Numbered from the stretch's first letter, positions 1 to 13,900 are shown. The stretch: DNA of 64,000 nucleotides from Tethya wilhelma (GCA_964030475.1 CAXIPT010000001.1:5863107-5927106), one strand, 5' to 3'. Made by a program: numbers and translations. Notes: generated by a model from the sequence alone, not told the origin.

Positions 1-3000
1 TGGCATTCCATATGTGTGGAAAGTGGAGATCAACGTGAAACGTCACCAGATCAGCCGAGGCAAGAGTTGGGAAGCTGAGCGAGGAATTGGCCTTGACCAT
101 GTTCAGCTCTCCTTCCACCACGGAGGTGTTTCCCTCGGGATCATTGGTCCACGGCTGATGGATGGTCACCTGCGATCCTGTCCCCACGTTGAAGGTGAGC
201 TGATGAAGAGAGGTCTCTTTGTCTCTGAACAGGACGTTGAAGGTGGCCGGAGTGCTGAGTTGGACTCTCACGTCAAACATGGTGTAAATTCGCTTCTCTC
301 CAGGTTCAGGGTACACCGTGATCCCCTTAGCAACGTAGTCGTTAGGAAAGAAGAAACGTTGAAGTAGAATACGCTGTCTGTTACCATAGCAACCATAATT
401 AATGACAGTATTTTCACCCAGGACTACGTCAAAGGCAAATTTCGGTGGTTGTGTATCACCAAGAGGAACCAAACCTAAATCACATGAGAAGGAATTAAGG
501 GAGGGAGGATGAAAGACAAGAATTTAGGGAACTTCTGGGAAAAACACTGATTTAGGCCTATTTCTGTTTAGAGCTCATCAGAACAATTATTTTAAATCTT
601 AATTCCCTTTTGTGGCAGTCTTATGACTGAGAGGAAGGCTTTGCTCAATAGACTAGCTGTCTAGGTAAATCTGTCTCTCTTGGCTCTAATAAGGTACTGC
701 ACCTGGTGAGTCCACAGAGTAGGTGATCTGTGCACTGTCAGATCTCAAGACGAGGTACACATCATCTGTCCCCTCGTGGAGAGTAGGAGGCCTATTGTTA
801 GACATGTGCATGGATACATTAATAACAGAGCCCATTAGAGGGGGAGTTGAACGTGATATTTCACTAATGAGTATACTTTTCTCTGTCTGTTCAAATTGCA
901 CGGCTACTAGATTGAGTACACGAGAATGTCATTAATTTTTGTGGTAATGTCTTGTAGCAGGGAAATAACTGTTGCAGCATATCTCTCTGATTAATGTACA
1001 CTGGTACAACTAATGTATATGAACCACTATAATTATTATAGTCAAAACGGCATCACTGATACACACTACCTGCTCCAACAAACACTGGGAAGCTACATCT
1101 AGAATTTGTGGGGTATTTTGCATACCTACAAAACAGTTAAGCTCCCAAAATTTCAATAGTATAGCAAACAAATAACCCACAAACACACACCACACACCAG
1201 TGCCAATACAATATGTGCAAGAGTTACACAATCACATCTATATATACCTCTCTGTTGAGACCTTCCCAGTGTAGCCGTGGCTAGGCTCCAACACCACTCT
1301 CACTGTGTCACCACTCCAGTCCAGCACATTCATCAGTTCATCGTAGGGGTTGGAAGCCTACAATACAAATGGTTCAACACAACAACAACAGAGTGTGAAG
1401 TCACTCAATACAGATGGAGTAGATAATGATGATTTGTAGAGTGTACATACCTCAGTCGTGGAATAATGCGCTTCCACCTTCTTGAAGTAGACCACCAGAC
1501 TCCGCTCAACCAAATGATTACCAAGCATTATACGTCCCTGAAAATACCATGACCATTTATTATGTACATCAAACAAGAATGCTTTCAATGGAGTTCACTG
1601 ACTTTGTTTATAGAGAAATGAAGAGAGGGCTGACTTGACTTCCACCATTGCCAGAAACCACTGCACCAAAAGAGAGTCAGTATACTAGTTAGTGGAGCAA
1701 TGCAACTGCACGATCCCAATGATGTAAACCCTCCCAATGCCTAGTGCCTGCTCAGCCGCATATAAACACTTTGTGGAAACAGTAGAGCCAGATTCAAGAG
1801 TAGGCACTTGTTATTTTAAAACCAAAGATGGCAGTTTGGAAAACAAGAATACTACTGACAAAAGTGCTTATATAATATTCTCACACCTTTCCTCTGTGTC
1901 TGGGTTTTCAGCACCTATAATAAGATCAAGAGGAGGCTAAATGAAAACAGTTTCAGTTAGGAATTGTTTTGAGTATAAATTCCACATAGAAATAACAAAT
2001 TACTTACTTTCTTCAGTTTTCACCGTGCCCCATTCATCGTACACATCACTCCTACACACAGACAAGGATATACCAGATACCGTACTCTTCACATCGTTAC
2101 AGAGAGTATATAGTGTGCATGTACTTGCACTTACCTGTTGTACCAGTGATACTCAAACCCGTTTAACTGGAAAAACAGGAATGCCGATCTCCTCTGAACT
2201 CGACCCTTGGAACTGGCAGCACATTTTGAACAAACTGTAAATTAACCAAGAAATGAAATATTTTTATAATCATTAAAGTTTGTGGTTTGGATTAAAAATG
2301 TGTGTGTGGCTTCTAGTTGCATTCCATTCTAAGTGGTGTTCTTGGCTGGAGTCCTTGGGTCACTTTAAAACAGACAAACACACACACACTGTGACCTCCT
2401 CAACCATAACAAGTACCAAGTGTGTTTGCAAAAAGGAAGAGTATTATTGTTTGCATTACATAATGCACATATATTGCATCCATCTAGCATTGATGAGATA
2501 CTTTGACTGTACAACAACAAGAACTGACCATCACGTCCACACTGAACAAACCATCTCAGAGTAATGAATCCATCGGTAACTCTGGAGAGGGAAGTACAAG
2601 ATGTTTTTATAACACTTTCAAGACTAGCCAAAAACACAACAAATTAGCAAACAAAAACAAGCTACAGTTAGCAATTATAACAACATACCTCACTGAAAAG
2701 TCTCGACAATAGTAGTGGATGTCTTTAAACAGCACCCTCCCAGAGAGGAGATTGATGCGAAGTGAACCTGAAATAAAGATATTATTTAAAAATGCAGCTG
2801 TGTATAAGCTTATGCATACACGGCCGTCACAAATCATAAAGGACCATTAGGCACACACAATCATGTGTAAAATAGTAAATTACGCACAGGGCACGCCTAA
2901 GAATTTGAATTATCTGTTTTACCTATGTATATTCCACTGTCTTTCAGAAATAGATTGATGAGTCGGTTTATAAAGAAGGCCAACAGCCTGGGAGCGTAGA

Positions 3001-3115
3001 ACAGCTGAAACAGTATCCATACCGTGGAGAGCAATACCGGCAATAGCAGAAGAGGTGTCGGTCTGTCCCCGTTGTCAGAGGGAAGAAAGCTAGGGCCGGA
3101 GCTGGAGTTGTTCAT
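1..3115 (-). CDS. BLTP1: BLTP1 (KIAA1109/tweek/Csf1-like) bridge-like lipid transfer protein, 5' part
   Basis: Members of this family are very large rod-like proteins that move lipids between membranes at contact sites. The start is taken as the ATG at 3115; an upstream in-frame GTG is ignored. Exon 1 (about 3115-2925) encodes a short polar N-terminus and a hydrophobic helix (LLLLPVLLSTVWILFQLF) that would anchor the protein. Exon 2 (about 2770-2694) reads SLRINLLSGRVLFKDIHYY, which matches the first beta-groove element of BLTP1. Later exons give NGFEYHWYNR (about 2140-2200), GRIMLGNHLVERSLVVYF (about 1450-1540), a stretch near 1235-1355, one at about 700-865 and a long one at about 1-475 containing DTQPPKFAFD and GEKRIYTMFDVRV. 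The gene runs off the left edge, so only the N-terminal few hundred residues are present. Family assignment rests on recalled similarity to human KIAA1109. Exon borders are approximate. Confidence 0.8.
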
Positions 3116-3375
3116 CGCATCATTCACTCTCCGAAAAATAAATAATATTGAATATTCCTACCAATATTCGTTAATTTAGAAAGATTTTTTTAGGATGTTG
3201 CTTATCGACCTTTACCAACAGAAATTATCATCTCTAATCTCGACTTCCACTGCACTGCACTGCAGCATTGTATTATTAGTAATAAATTTACAAGTAACAC
3301 AAACATACTTGATAATAGCCTGCACTTTTACAAATGCCGGTGACACTTGAATAAAAATAATGTAGATGTATCCAG

Positions 3376-3808
3376 TTACTTCTTTTTGTTCTTTTTCTTC
3401 TTTCTGTGTTTCATTATCAGAGCTGTTCCAGCTGCAGCACCAGCTACACCTGCCGCTACTAGAGGGTCTGTTTTTTTCTTTTTGTCATCATACAAGTAGG
3501 CACAAAGTGAAACCAACCCCACTGCAACAATTCCTACTAAAAACAAACTTGCACCAAGGCCTTTTCTACCTTTGCCTACTTTGTCAGCACCAGCACTGTG
3601 GAACAGATATAAATATGATTGCATTAGGTTCATGATTGCTGGAATAACTGTACCTCTCTTTTGAGCCTGATCCTCCAGTATCACTAGTGAGATTCCTCAA
3701 AGAGAGTCTTTCTGGACCTGCTGCAGTTGCTGCTTTACAAAAGGATTGAACCCTGCACCTGGCTCCAAATGATGGTGATCTCAATAACAGTAACAACCTT
3801 TGTGCCAT
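3376..3808 (-). CDS. Small single-pass membrane protein, possibly mitochondrial, unrecognised
   Basis: Two exons, 3808-3654 and 3595-3376, join in phase across a GT-AG intron and give about 124 residues. The N-terminus (MAQRLLLLLRSPSFGARCRV) is rich in Leu, Arg and Ser and has no acidic residues, as in a mitochondrial presequence. A hydrophobic helix follows (SLFLVGIVAVGLVSLCAYLY), then an Ala/Gly-rich segment (VAAGVAGAAAGTALIM). The C-terminus is an extremely basic KHRKKKKNKKK tail. I do not recognise a family. The gene lies between BLTP1 and FAM162 on the same strand; FAM162 also encodes a small mitochondrial-type one-helix protein. A C-terminal KKxx-like ER retrieval signal is an alternative reading of the lysine tail. 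Coding status is supported by the clean splice and the coherent N-terminus-helix-tail layout. Confidence 0.6.
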
Positions 3809-4203
3809 GAATAATGATGGTTTGAAGTTGCACCATGCACTTGAACATTTGAAAGAAAGTAGTGTGTCACATACAGTGACTCACACATAAACTAGTCTAG
3901 TATTAAAAAGTGGGTGTGTTTGCTGGTTTGCATCAGCCACACCTTTGACCTTCCTTTTCCATTTTCCTGTCACGGGAAAGGAAATTCTATTCACCCTGCA
4001 TCCTTTTTGTGGAGATACATACACTGCTAGGAAGAAGTAGAAGTATTACCCCGCTAATCATTATAGATTTACCCCTATATTACTGTATGATAGTTTTATA
4101 GTGAATCTTAGTTAGATTGATGACCATTACCAAGGAGTATGTAAAAAAAAAAAAAAAAAAATTCCTGACTGAGAAGCTATTATGCACAAGCTAGTGTTTG
4201 TGA
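3809..4203. other. Intergenic stretch, no gene seen
   Basis: This gap lies upstream of the small membrane protein and downstream of FAM162. It holds an A18 run at about 4143-4160 and no convincing open frame or RNA. It should contain the FAM162 3' UTR and the promoter of the 3376-3808 gene. Confidence 0.5.
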
Positions 4204-4714
4204 CTATCTGTTTTCTTTATTCTTTGCGTGTCTCTCTCTGTTCATCTTTGCCACGCTGATGTGGGCAGCCTTCTCTCGCTTGCCTTGTACTATTGCATAT
4301 GCTGATCCTACTGCACAGAATGCCATCATTCCAAACATCAAGCCAATTCTGAACCTCGATGTTGCCTTGTCCATCTTTTCAATGCTGAAAGATAATTTAG
4401 ATTTACAGAGATAAAAAGTGTGGTGCACAGATCTATTGATTTCATGCAGATTGGGTGGGCATCTGAGTGACAGTCAAATCACAGCTCAACATTCAATTTA
4501 GAATACATAAATCTACATGCACAGATTAAATTGGTGATTGTTTACTCAGGCAAACAACTCACCTCACTTCTGCCACTGGCTCTTTGGCTACACCAGTCAC
4601 CCTCAAAACAAACCTGTCAAAAGAAGACACCTTGTGTCGAGGAACTGTTGCATTACTGAAGCCCCGACTCTGAACTCTAAATAAAAGAGTAGGTGATATT
4701 AATTTGGACGCCAT
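4204..4714 (-). CDS. FAM162/UPF0389 family mitochondrial protein
   Basis: Exon 1 (4714-4563) and exon 2 (4384-4204) join in phase to give about 110 residues. Exon 1 begins MASKLISPTLLFRVQSRGFS, a plausible mitochondrial presequence, and continues with KVSSFDRFVLRVTGVAKEP, which corresponds to the conserved FDK-hydrophobic-TGR segment of FAM162A/B. Exon 2 carries the hallmark transmembrane block RFRIGLMFGMMAFCAVGSAY followed by a basic region (VQGKREKAAH...NRERHAKNKE), like the GKKAAxRHESL tail of the family. Human FAM162A (HGTD-P) is a hypoxia-responsive mitochondrial protein linked to cell death; that role need not hold here. The start lies 252 bases from the oppositely oriented NAGPA start, so the two may share a promoter. 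Confidence 0.75.
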
Positions 4715-4966
4715 AACTCTTGCTGCTTTCACACATATAAAAGTAAAACTGGAAGTGAACTGATCACCTCCAGTGCACCTTAAAATATTTGTTGTGGGCG
4801 TGGTATTTAGTGGGCGGTGTGTGATAGGCGTGGTTTATAATATTAACCCGTTTGTGACTCAATCATATGACATTAACTGGGACATGCATGAATATAAATT
4901 CTTCTATGATTATAGGACGCGCCTATGTAGAAGAGTTTTCTGTGTCACTAAGAAGGTGCTACGAGG

Positions 4967-7662
4967 ATGAGCACTCTCCAACTACTCAGGAGAAGCTGGT
5001 GGAGTGCACTGGCTTTGCTGTTGACTATATTTTTATACCTCTACACTGCAGCTGTGTCCCTCCCAGTTCCCAGGGCTGCCAAGAGCAAGGAGGCACTCTT
5101 CTCTGGTGACTTCTTAACCCCTTACCCTGAGGGTAGACATGGCTCAAGGAGGACCACCAGGGACATAAAGGAGTGCCAACATGTGACATGGGACAACAGA
5201 ACGTATGAGGAGTTCAAGCTGGATCTTACCCCTCTTGACTCAACTGATCTTGGTTATGAAGTCCATAGGTTTGCCGATACAATAAAGAGAGACTATTTTC
5301 GGCACAAGTATATCATAGGAAGTATTTCCTTTGTGCAAAATCCCTACTATACTTTTTCGGTGCTCGAGCCACGTAACAAAGGTGGCTGTAAAAAGGAGTA
5401 TTTTTATGCCACACGAAGTCCAGTTAGTGAAACTGTAAGCCTCCGATCCCATGGCTGTAGGTTGGCTGCCAATGGAGGCTACTTCAGTATGAGCAATGGA
5501 CAGTGCTTTGGGAACATTGTGTCAGATGGAAGAATAGTGCAAACTGCCAATGATGAGCAGAATGCAAATTTTGGTATTCGTCAGGATGGTACCATCATTG
5601 TGGGCTACATACCGGACGAAGAGATTGTTAATACAACCAACCCGTTTCGCCAGCTCATCACTGGTGTGATTTGGCTGGTCAGGAATGGAACAAACTATGT
5701 CAATGAGAGTATGACCTTGGAGTGTGCCTCTCACGAGGACACGGGAAACATGGAGACCTTTGCTGGCGTTGTTTCGGCAAGAACAGCTCTTGGTCATGAC
5801 GATCAGGGAAGACTAGTTATGGCACAGGTAGCTGTTATATCTCACTCTTCCCTATTGAGTGTTTCATGTGTACACTCACGATTCCCAATTCCACCATAAC
5901 AGGTCGAGGGACAGACACACAGACGTGGTACCAACCTTCATGACTTTGCCGATCTCCTTATCCGACACGGAGTTGTCAATGCCATCAACCTAGATGGAGG
6001 AGGCTCTGCCACTCTCGTTCGTGAAAACGTGCTAGTGAACTATCCTTCAGATCATTGGTACGTACATAGCATGATTTGTATGGTAGCATTGGTATTGTGT
6101 TATCACAGTGTGGTGTTATTCCCTCCTCTCTTCATCCTCTAGTTCTGGTCATCCAGAGTATCGCTGTGAGAGAGCCGTCTCCACTACTCTGTGTGTGCAT
6201 GATGTGGAATGCCTTGAGCCAGACTGTAACGGTCATGGCTCATGTGATCTTGGACAGTGCTCATGTGACGAGCCCTGGATAGGAGAGTCGTGTGAAAGAC
6301 TCAACTGTAGTGAAACAGACTGTTTTGATCATGGCAACTGCTCTGAAGGTAACAAATGGCTAATTGTTCGCACAATCTAAATACAGTATATATGTTACCA
6401 TATTTGTATATACGTATCAGGAGAGTGTACTTGTTCTGCTGGCTGGACTGGTGAGCTTTGTAATACAAGTGAGTTGACTTCCTGAGACATACATAATGTG
6501 TGTAATTTGTAGTGTACATTACTGGTGTCACCTGATTGTGGCTTCTTCCACTGCAAAGGTTGTCCTGAAAATCATTATGGCCCAAATTGTGAGCATTACT
6601 GCTATTGTTTTGGCTCCTCTCACTGTGATATGGTGACTGGCAAGTGTGTGTGTCCACCTGGATACAAGGGATACTACTGTTGGCAAGGTACACTATGATT
6701 GTGTGAACATCCATACAACTAGTATTCCATGTTGTAGACCACCAGTGTACACATAATGTCCTGCCATTTACCCTCTCTACAACTACTCATGCACATTTAT
6801 CCAGAATGTGAACATGGTACCTATGGTTTAGAATGTGCAAATACGTAAGTGTGCAAAGTCTTTCCTATTTTTGTCTACCTAGCTATTTTTGGTGATCTAT
6901 ATTTAAAACAATATTGACATTCCTCTCCCTGACAGATGTGACTATCCTGATTGCTCTGGTCATGGAAAGTGCTCCAGTGTGAATGGCACGTGTGAGTGTG
7001 AGGAGGGCTGGAGTGGTGTGGCCTGCAATGATAGTGTGGTCCCAGCTAGTGGTTCCGGTGCCATCGATGAGGAGGACCTCCTCTCTCCAAATGAGACCTC
7101 TCCTCCACAGCCTACGAGCACTCTGACTCCAACACACACCGGTAGTACACCACACCAAACAGCTACAACAACAACAGCAGCAGCAGTTGTAGTCGCAGGT
7201 GCTTCCACTACTACAAGCTCTCACAGTCAATGGCCATCATCGTCAGTATCCCTTGGCAACTCAAGCTCTCCCCAGGGAGCACCGACCAGTGGCACACAAG
7301 TAACCACAGTGCAGTCAGCTACCGTAGCAAATACTGTAGAGACTCAATCAACTAACTGCTCCAATGGCCTGAATGTTAATGCCACCAACTCCAGTCACCT
7401 CTGTCCTAACTATAGCTGTGTGTCAGATCACCACGAGACGAGGAACACCATTCTACTTGGAAGTCTCCTGGCTGTCCTCACTCTGATTGGACACTGTCTG
7501 TGTTGTTTGTGCACAAGAAGAAGCAAACATTTCAGTAGCAGTCGAGACTACTCAAGAAGCAGGAGAACTAGACCACCTCTGAAGAGGAGACGACTACGTC
7601 GAAAGAAGAAACCAGCATTCATGCCTGTTAGACAAGAGAGCAGTACAGATTGTAGCATCTAG
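4967..7662 (+). CDS. NAGPA: N-acetylglucosamine-1-phosphodiester alpha-N-acetylglucosaminidase (uncovering enzyme)
   Basis: NAGPA removes the terminal GlcNAc from GlcNAc-P-mannose on lysosomal hydrolases in the trans-Golgi and so exposes mannose 6-phosphate. Seven exons (4967-5827, 5903-6057, 6143-6348, 6421-6468, 6559-6687, 6805-6844, 6936-7662) join in phase to about 721 residues. The protein has an N-terminal signal or anchor helix (WWSALALLLTIFLYLYTAAV), then a phosphodiester glycosidase domain with the conserved AANGGYFSM, and GVVSARTALGHD followed by INLDGGGSATL. The boundary YPSDHC matches the vertebrate enzyme. Several EGF-like cysteine modules follow (CNGHGSCDLGQCSCD, GECTCSAGWTGELC, HGKCSSVNGTCECEEGWSG), then a Ser/Thr-rich stalk, one transmembrane helix (ILLGSLLAVLTLIGHCLCCL) and a basic tail. 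It is longer than human NAGPA (515 residues), mainly in the stalk and EGF region. Confidence 0.92.
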
Positions 7663-7978
7663 TGCAAAAGAGTCATAGACATTCAATCTTGAGTGCCTTG
7701 TACACATTGTGTATTGGTTCTTAATTGCAATAATTATTTATTATTGTTATAATTATTCAATTTTACAAAAGAAAAAGAGAGAGGAAAAAAAAAACAATTT
7801 TGAAAGGTTCACAAAAAATTTGTAATATTTCACAAGTAACCCAAACAAGTTCCATAAAGTGAACAAAATCTCACAAAAGAAACACAACCACACACTATTA
7901 TATTAACACAGGTACAACACACAGCATATATGTACGTACACTATATACATTCACACCACAATGTTCTTTGATCTCTTG
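7663..7978. other. Convergent 3' region between NAGPA and MROH1
   Basis: AT-rich sequence between two stop codons that face each other. It contains no gene and should hold both 3' UTRs and overlapping polyadenylation signals. Confidence 0.5.
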
Positions 7979-10900
7979 TCAGTATTCATACAACAGGCTC
8001 ATGGCCTCAGCTGTACTAGTCCTCACAAGAGGTGAAGGGTCACGTAGCAACAGTGTCAATGCTACAAGTATGAAGAGAACATGACAATCATGTGAATACT
8101 CTACCATAGAATACACTGATACATACCTTCACACACGTGTTCTTTTGATATTAACCCAGACTTTTCAATTGGTAAATTGCCTAGCATATAACCTGAAATA
8201 GCAGCATGAGAAAAAGGTCACTGAATGATATCACACGACTTAATATGGAACCACATGAGCATGGATATTATAGCAATAATATCCATGACATGAGTTCATG
8301 TACATGTACAGTCTTGTACACCTTACCTACAAATAGTGCAGCATTACATTTGACTTCTGGCCACATGCTCTTGAAGAACATGACAGCATTCATCACATAA
8401 TGGTTCACCTTGTCAGAGAAATCAACCACCTAAAAGAAAAAGAAAAAGAAAATTCCTTTCTTCATACCATAGGCACTCTCTCACACACAAACAGAGCTTA
8501 CGATGAGCTTGCACAGGTCGTTCAAGAAGTCAGCATAAAGGAGAGAATCTTCTGGCTTGAGGTGCTTCTGGAACATTGCATTGACCTTCTCTGACTTCAT
8601 GAGTGGGCCCAACTTTTGAAGAGCTCCCTTACAAGCCTAGAACCAACCAACAATGGAGGGGTCATTTCAGTTACACACATGCAGCAACTAACAGAGGCTT
8701 CATTATACACTGGACTTTTACAACACAAGGAAGTTAAATTATAGTAGAATCCATTGTGCTCTATCAGGCCTACTTGTGTAGGACTACAATGATGTACGCA
8801 TCGTTCATTACCGATCACTTACAGCAACAACTACAGGGTCTGCCTCGTTCAAGTGAACCAGTAGACTGACAAAGTTGGTTTGGATTTGTTCCAAGAAGGG
8901 GCCTTCACTTGGCCCGTTCCCAAATCTAGAAAGACTGCCAAACAGAGTGAAAGCAGCTGCCCTCACAGCAGGGGTAGGCTGCACAGAATATGGTGGATGT
9001 ATGCTTATTATAATTATACTCTTGTTATTATAGACAGATGCATATCAAAATGGCACGATTACCGTTCAACAAACCTTTTCAAAACAGGGTCTAATTCGAA
9101 GGGCGATGTTGATGAGAATGGGTCTGACGTGACCCTCATCAATCTGTTCAAATATCCTGGCCAGTCCCGACATGGCCTCCATGGTGATGAGGTCCTCGGG
9201 GTCCTCCCTGTCATCCATACCTGCTAACATTGCACTCAATATGGTCGTGGAGAACGTGGACACCTGAACACAATGGTGAGCAAAAACAGTTGTCTCAGTA
9301 TGGTGTGCTAATTAAAAGGGATATCCTCGCCCCCTCCCTGCCTCACCTGTACTCCTCCAATGTTGGCCATGTTGCCGAGGCCTCGAATGCAGTACATACG
9401 AACTAGATAGTTGGAGTCTACTTGTCTTCCCAACAGGTTGTTCATGATCTGCTCCACCAACTTTGATTCGTTCTTGCCAGCTAGAGTGGCTATGAGCTAT
9501 ATAAGAACAAGACACATTTATACATACTGTGATAATACTGTATAGCCAAATTAAAAATCGCCAAATATACGCAAATACAAACAATGCAGCATGCGGAATA
9601 AAATCGCCAATCATGCCAAAATGGGAATTCGCTAAATTTTAAGCCAGCTAAATTTCCCCTCTATATGGTAGCTAGATTTGTGTAGGGTACTATATATACA
9701 AGTGTGAATGATACACCACTCTAATAGTTATACAGACATTTTTACCCACATAGTACCTCAGAATAGAAGGCAACCACGGTGATCCTGAAAGGGTCGTAGA
9801 CACTCATGAGTGAGGCACTCAGCACATCTACAACACTGTGCACACGATCGCAGTGCTCTTCGGCCAATGCCTGAGCGACGTAGAGCAGGCCATGAGGACA
9901 CGTGTCCTCCTTGTCCAAGAGATTCCAAACACTCTGTTTCTCCAGTCTCTCCATCATCACCTCACTCTCAGTACAAGTCAAGAACTTCTTGAACGCCCCA
10001 ATTGCCACACTGAGACAAAACAAACGATACAGATGTATTATTATGCACTAAATGCACACACAAAATATTATATTGTATAGTATCGCTAAACTTAAAAAAT
10101 CGCCAATCATGCTATAATACGAATTTGTCAAATTTTAAGCCTGCCAAATTTACCTGCTCTACGGTAGAACCATCAGATGTTCTAAACAATAATTCTAAAC
10201 CTAGGAGCAACTCCCCACTCAACCATGCCTATCACCTATTATGGCTATCATGCAAGACACACAAAGGAGAAAGGGAAAGGCAATTTTTCCTTACTAACCT
10301 GATGCAGGTGGGTCCTTTGGACTTTGGATCTTCATCAATAGATGTACTAACACCAATACGAAGCAACAGAGCTGAGAACAACTTTGCAAAGAGCTCCTTG
10401 GCAATGTCTGCAGACTCTGGTACTTCACAGATTATCCCAACAGCCTCTGTTGCCTGAAATAAAAATACACAAATTAACAAACAAACAAGAAGAATCCATC
10501 AAAAGATATGTTTGTTATCACCAAGGAGCTGAACTCACTGCATTAGGAACGGTTGTCTGAACACGGACGGTTTTGCCTGATTTCAACTTCTCCTGGTATG
10601 GCAAACTAAGGGAGAGCACTTCTAAAATATGATCAAACACTTTTCGGATGATTGGCTCCTCTCCAACTAGTACTTGCCACATGGACACCAATTGCCTACA
10701 ATAAGAAATTGAGAGAGGCAATAAAATATAGAATAATGTATCTGTGTGAGAGTAGAGTACTAGGATGCCACTCACTCGTCCCAAGGCAGAGGTTTGTTCA
10801 AGAGGTGAGTGAGAGATGGGTTGAGGTACTGGTGACAGAGGGTCCTCATGCAACGCAGAGTGCCGGTTCTTGTCTGTGGGTTAGTGACAGAGTGCAACTT

Positions 10901-13900
10901 GTCCTCTATTCCATCAATCAAATCCGGAACCTGTTAGCAACAAAAAAAAAATTAAAAAATGTCTCAATGTCACTGCTTCAAAGCTTTGAAGAATAGCTTA
11001 CTTGTTCAGAGAGCACAGAGCCTCTCAGCTTGACTATCTGATTGAGGACAACACAGGCTCCACTGGAGCTGTGCCCCTGGTAGTCTACTAGTCCTTCTAG
11101 CAGGTAGGAGACCAGGGACCACAGGTGATCGTTGGAGATCTTCTTGCAGAGAACCTTAGAAAGATCGTTGACCAGTGAAAAGAGAGAGTTTGGTTCATCT
11201 TTTTCAGCTCTCTCTCTTAGCAACGACAGTGCATCTACCAATTGATCGGCAGTACCTAAAGATCCCAAGATAAAAAATTTCCGCAAGTACATTTATGGAT
11301 GAGTGTCTTCACTAACCAGGTACACAGGTAGCTATCCTAAGAGTGTTCTGTATACAATCAATGGCGGACTGTCTGACTTGAAGGTTAGGATCAGAGCATC
11401 GTGGCACCAGTCGGCCCAGCAGCTGTCCCAGGATAGGGAGCTCCCTCGAAGCCTCGTCTTCTTGGGAGTGGGCCATGTATGAACTCAACAACTCATGCAA
11501 ACAGAACATGGACCTCCATCTCTCTTGTTCATCACTTGACTGGAGCCAGGGCTCAAGGTGCTGGGAGGAAATACAAACAGAGAGTGATTAGAGTGCATTG
11601 AAATCAACAATATGTGCAGGCATAATTCATAATACCGTATAGTGGGTAATTTGGCGAATTGGCAAATTATTTTTCAAATTGCCAAATTAAAAATCGCTGA
11701 ACAGTTTTATACGCACGCAAGCACATATAAACAATGCAGCGTGCAGAGCTAAATTGCCAAATTTAAAAACACCCCATGCTAAAATGCAAAGTTGCCAAAT
11801 TTTAAGCCCGCCAAATTTACCTGTATATTATAATATACCTTGAAGATTGACTCTAGATTTTCAGATGAGAACTCTTTTGACAATAAAGTGGTGAGTAGTG
11901 CATTCACTTCTTTCAGAGCTTGATCAAACAATGCCTTGGATTCCTCAGGAGACTATAAAATCGAATGGACAGTGAAAAAAGGTAGCCATTACATCTCTTA
12001 GAGTACATACCACTACAACAACATCCTTCTTCTTCCCTCCATTTACTCCCTCACTGACAAGCGGCAACGGAAACACACTGTCAGTGGTAACTTTGATGAT
12101 GTCAAACTGATCAGCTGGAGTCAGTTTAGGATTGAGTTTGCTATAGGGAGGGAGGATACAAACAACTTGTATTAAACAATGCTGGCAAGTAGTACGCAAT
12201 ATTCAAAATGAAACATTGAGAAGATTACTACTGTAATGCAAAAGCTGATTGTAAGTGATCCACAGTCCTCCAGGAAAATTAAACAAACAAAAAAAGAAAA
12301 GGTATATACCTCAGAGTAGCCAATGCATTGATGGCCAGAGCTCTAGTCTCAGTTGTAACAGGCACTCCAATTGGCTCAGCTCTAATGTAACCCTAATAAC
12401 CAGGGAGGAAGGAGAGGGAGAAAAAAAAGGACATAGTATGAGATGTTGGAGACAAATAACAGACAGAAAGAAGCAATGAAGAAAGAGAGACCCACTAGAA
12501 GATGGTTGATGAGGTCTCCACGCTTGCTAAAGACAAACTCTGCATTCTTCAGATGGTCAGGATGCAGAGCCTTTCCAATGAGATCAATGGTTCGAATGAG
12601 GTTCTGCTTCACTACAGTATCCTATGGGAGACATACAGTAGAGTGGCATTAACATGTGTGTATTGTACAATGGAGGGCTATAAATGGAGACACTGTATTC
12701 ACACATGAGTGAGATGAATGAGTGAATAACAGTTACCACCATAATGTCAGATATAGACGTACCCTGACTTTTGAGAAGTGAGGATTAATACTTCTGAGGA
12801 TGTTCACTTCAACACGAGAAGTGATCAAGCTGTAGAATGGAGTACACAAGTTGTCAACAATCAGTGAGCACAACTGTGAAGTATGTGGTTATAGACTTCA
12901 CTGCACTTACTTTGGTGGGGAGTGAAAGGTGACATAGCCATAGCACAACATTACAGTAGCTTTGATTCTCTCAACGTCAGCTTCAGTCTTGTCTTTACTG
13001 AAACCAAAGAACCCTTTGGATTTTCTCACCATGTCATCCTTGGCTACCTGTTCCAGTTTCTGAACAACGGTGTCCAAATGAGAGGCTGCACAGAAGCCAG
13101 TCCCAATGGCACAACCCTGTATAGGACAAACCCACCATCACTCACTCACTCACACACACACATGCATACATACATACATACATACACAGTCCTCATACCC
13201 AGGCTCTCCCCTTTGACCTTTCACTCATTCCTTGGTGTTAGTGTAAGGTCAAAGGGGGGAGGCTGGGTACGAGGCTAGTCAGAGTATGCAACAAGTTCGA
13301 GCTTTGTGTTGACATGTAGCTAACTGATATTCATTCACCTCTCTCTCAATTTGGCTGGCATGCTTCACAGTGGAGAACATCATGTCAAGATGATTCTGCA
13401 CAAACTGCTTGTGGCCAGACTTCCTCATGATGACACCAAGACACTTGAAGAGGAAGCCTTTCTCCTCGGAGTAGTTGGAATACCTGGCCAGCACCTGCTC
13501 CTTGTTACCAAGAGCATTGCCAAGGCTCATCAGCCACTCCTCATCATCCACGTCCTCCACACTTCGAGACAGAAACTAAACAACAAAGAAAATAATGTCT
13601 TCTTTGTGCTATATGTCCCACCAAAGAGTCTCTGTGTCTCTCACCTTCAACATGAGATCTTCCCAATGTTTTTGATCCCACGTACCCTTGCTGTCTTGTT
13701 CTATCAGGAAGGAAAGGGAAAAACAATACACATGACGAGGCACAACAGTGAGTGGACAGAATTCCTACCACTGAGATAAGACAGGAGCTTGGGAATGACA
13801 GCATCCCAGAGCTCGGTCAGCTCCTCTTTGAGGTTGGGGACCAGAGCCTTCATGAGATTGAGGACATGCTCTCCCCTACCATTGCCATTGTGAGGATGAC

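Noticed and set aside
6883..7230. Minus-strand cysteine-rich open frame opposite NAGPA
   Set aside because: Antisense of the Ser/Thr/Ala-rich stalk; low-complexity codons create the apparent Cys run.
13139..13200. CA/TACA-rich tract as a regulatory site
   Set aside because: Simple microsatellite in an MROH1 intron; many similar tracts occur across the window.
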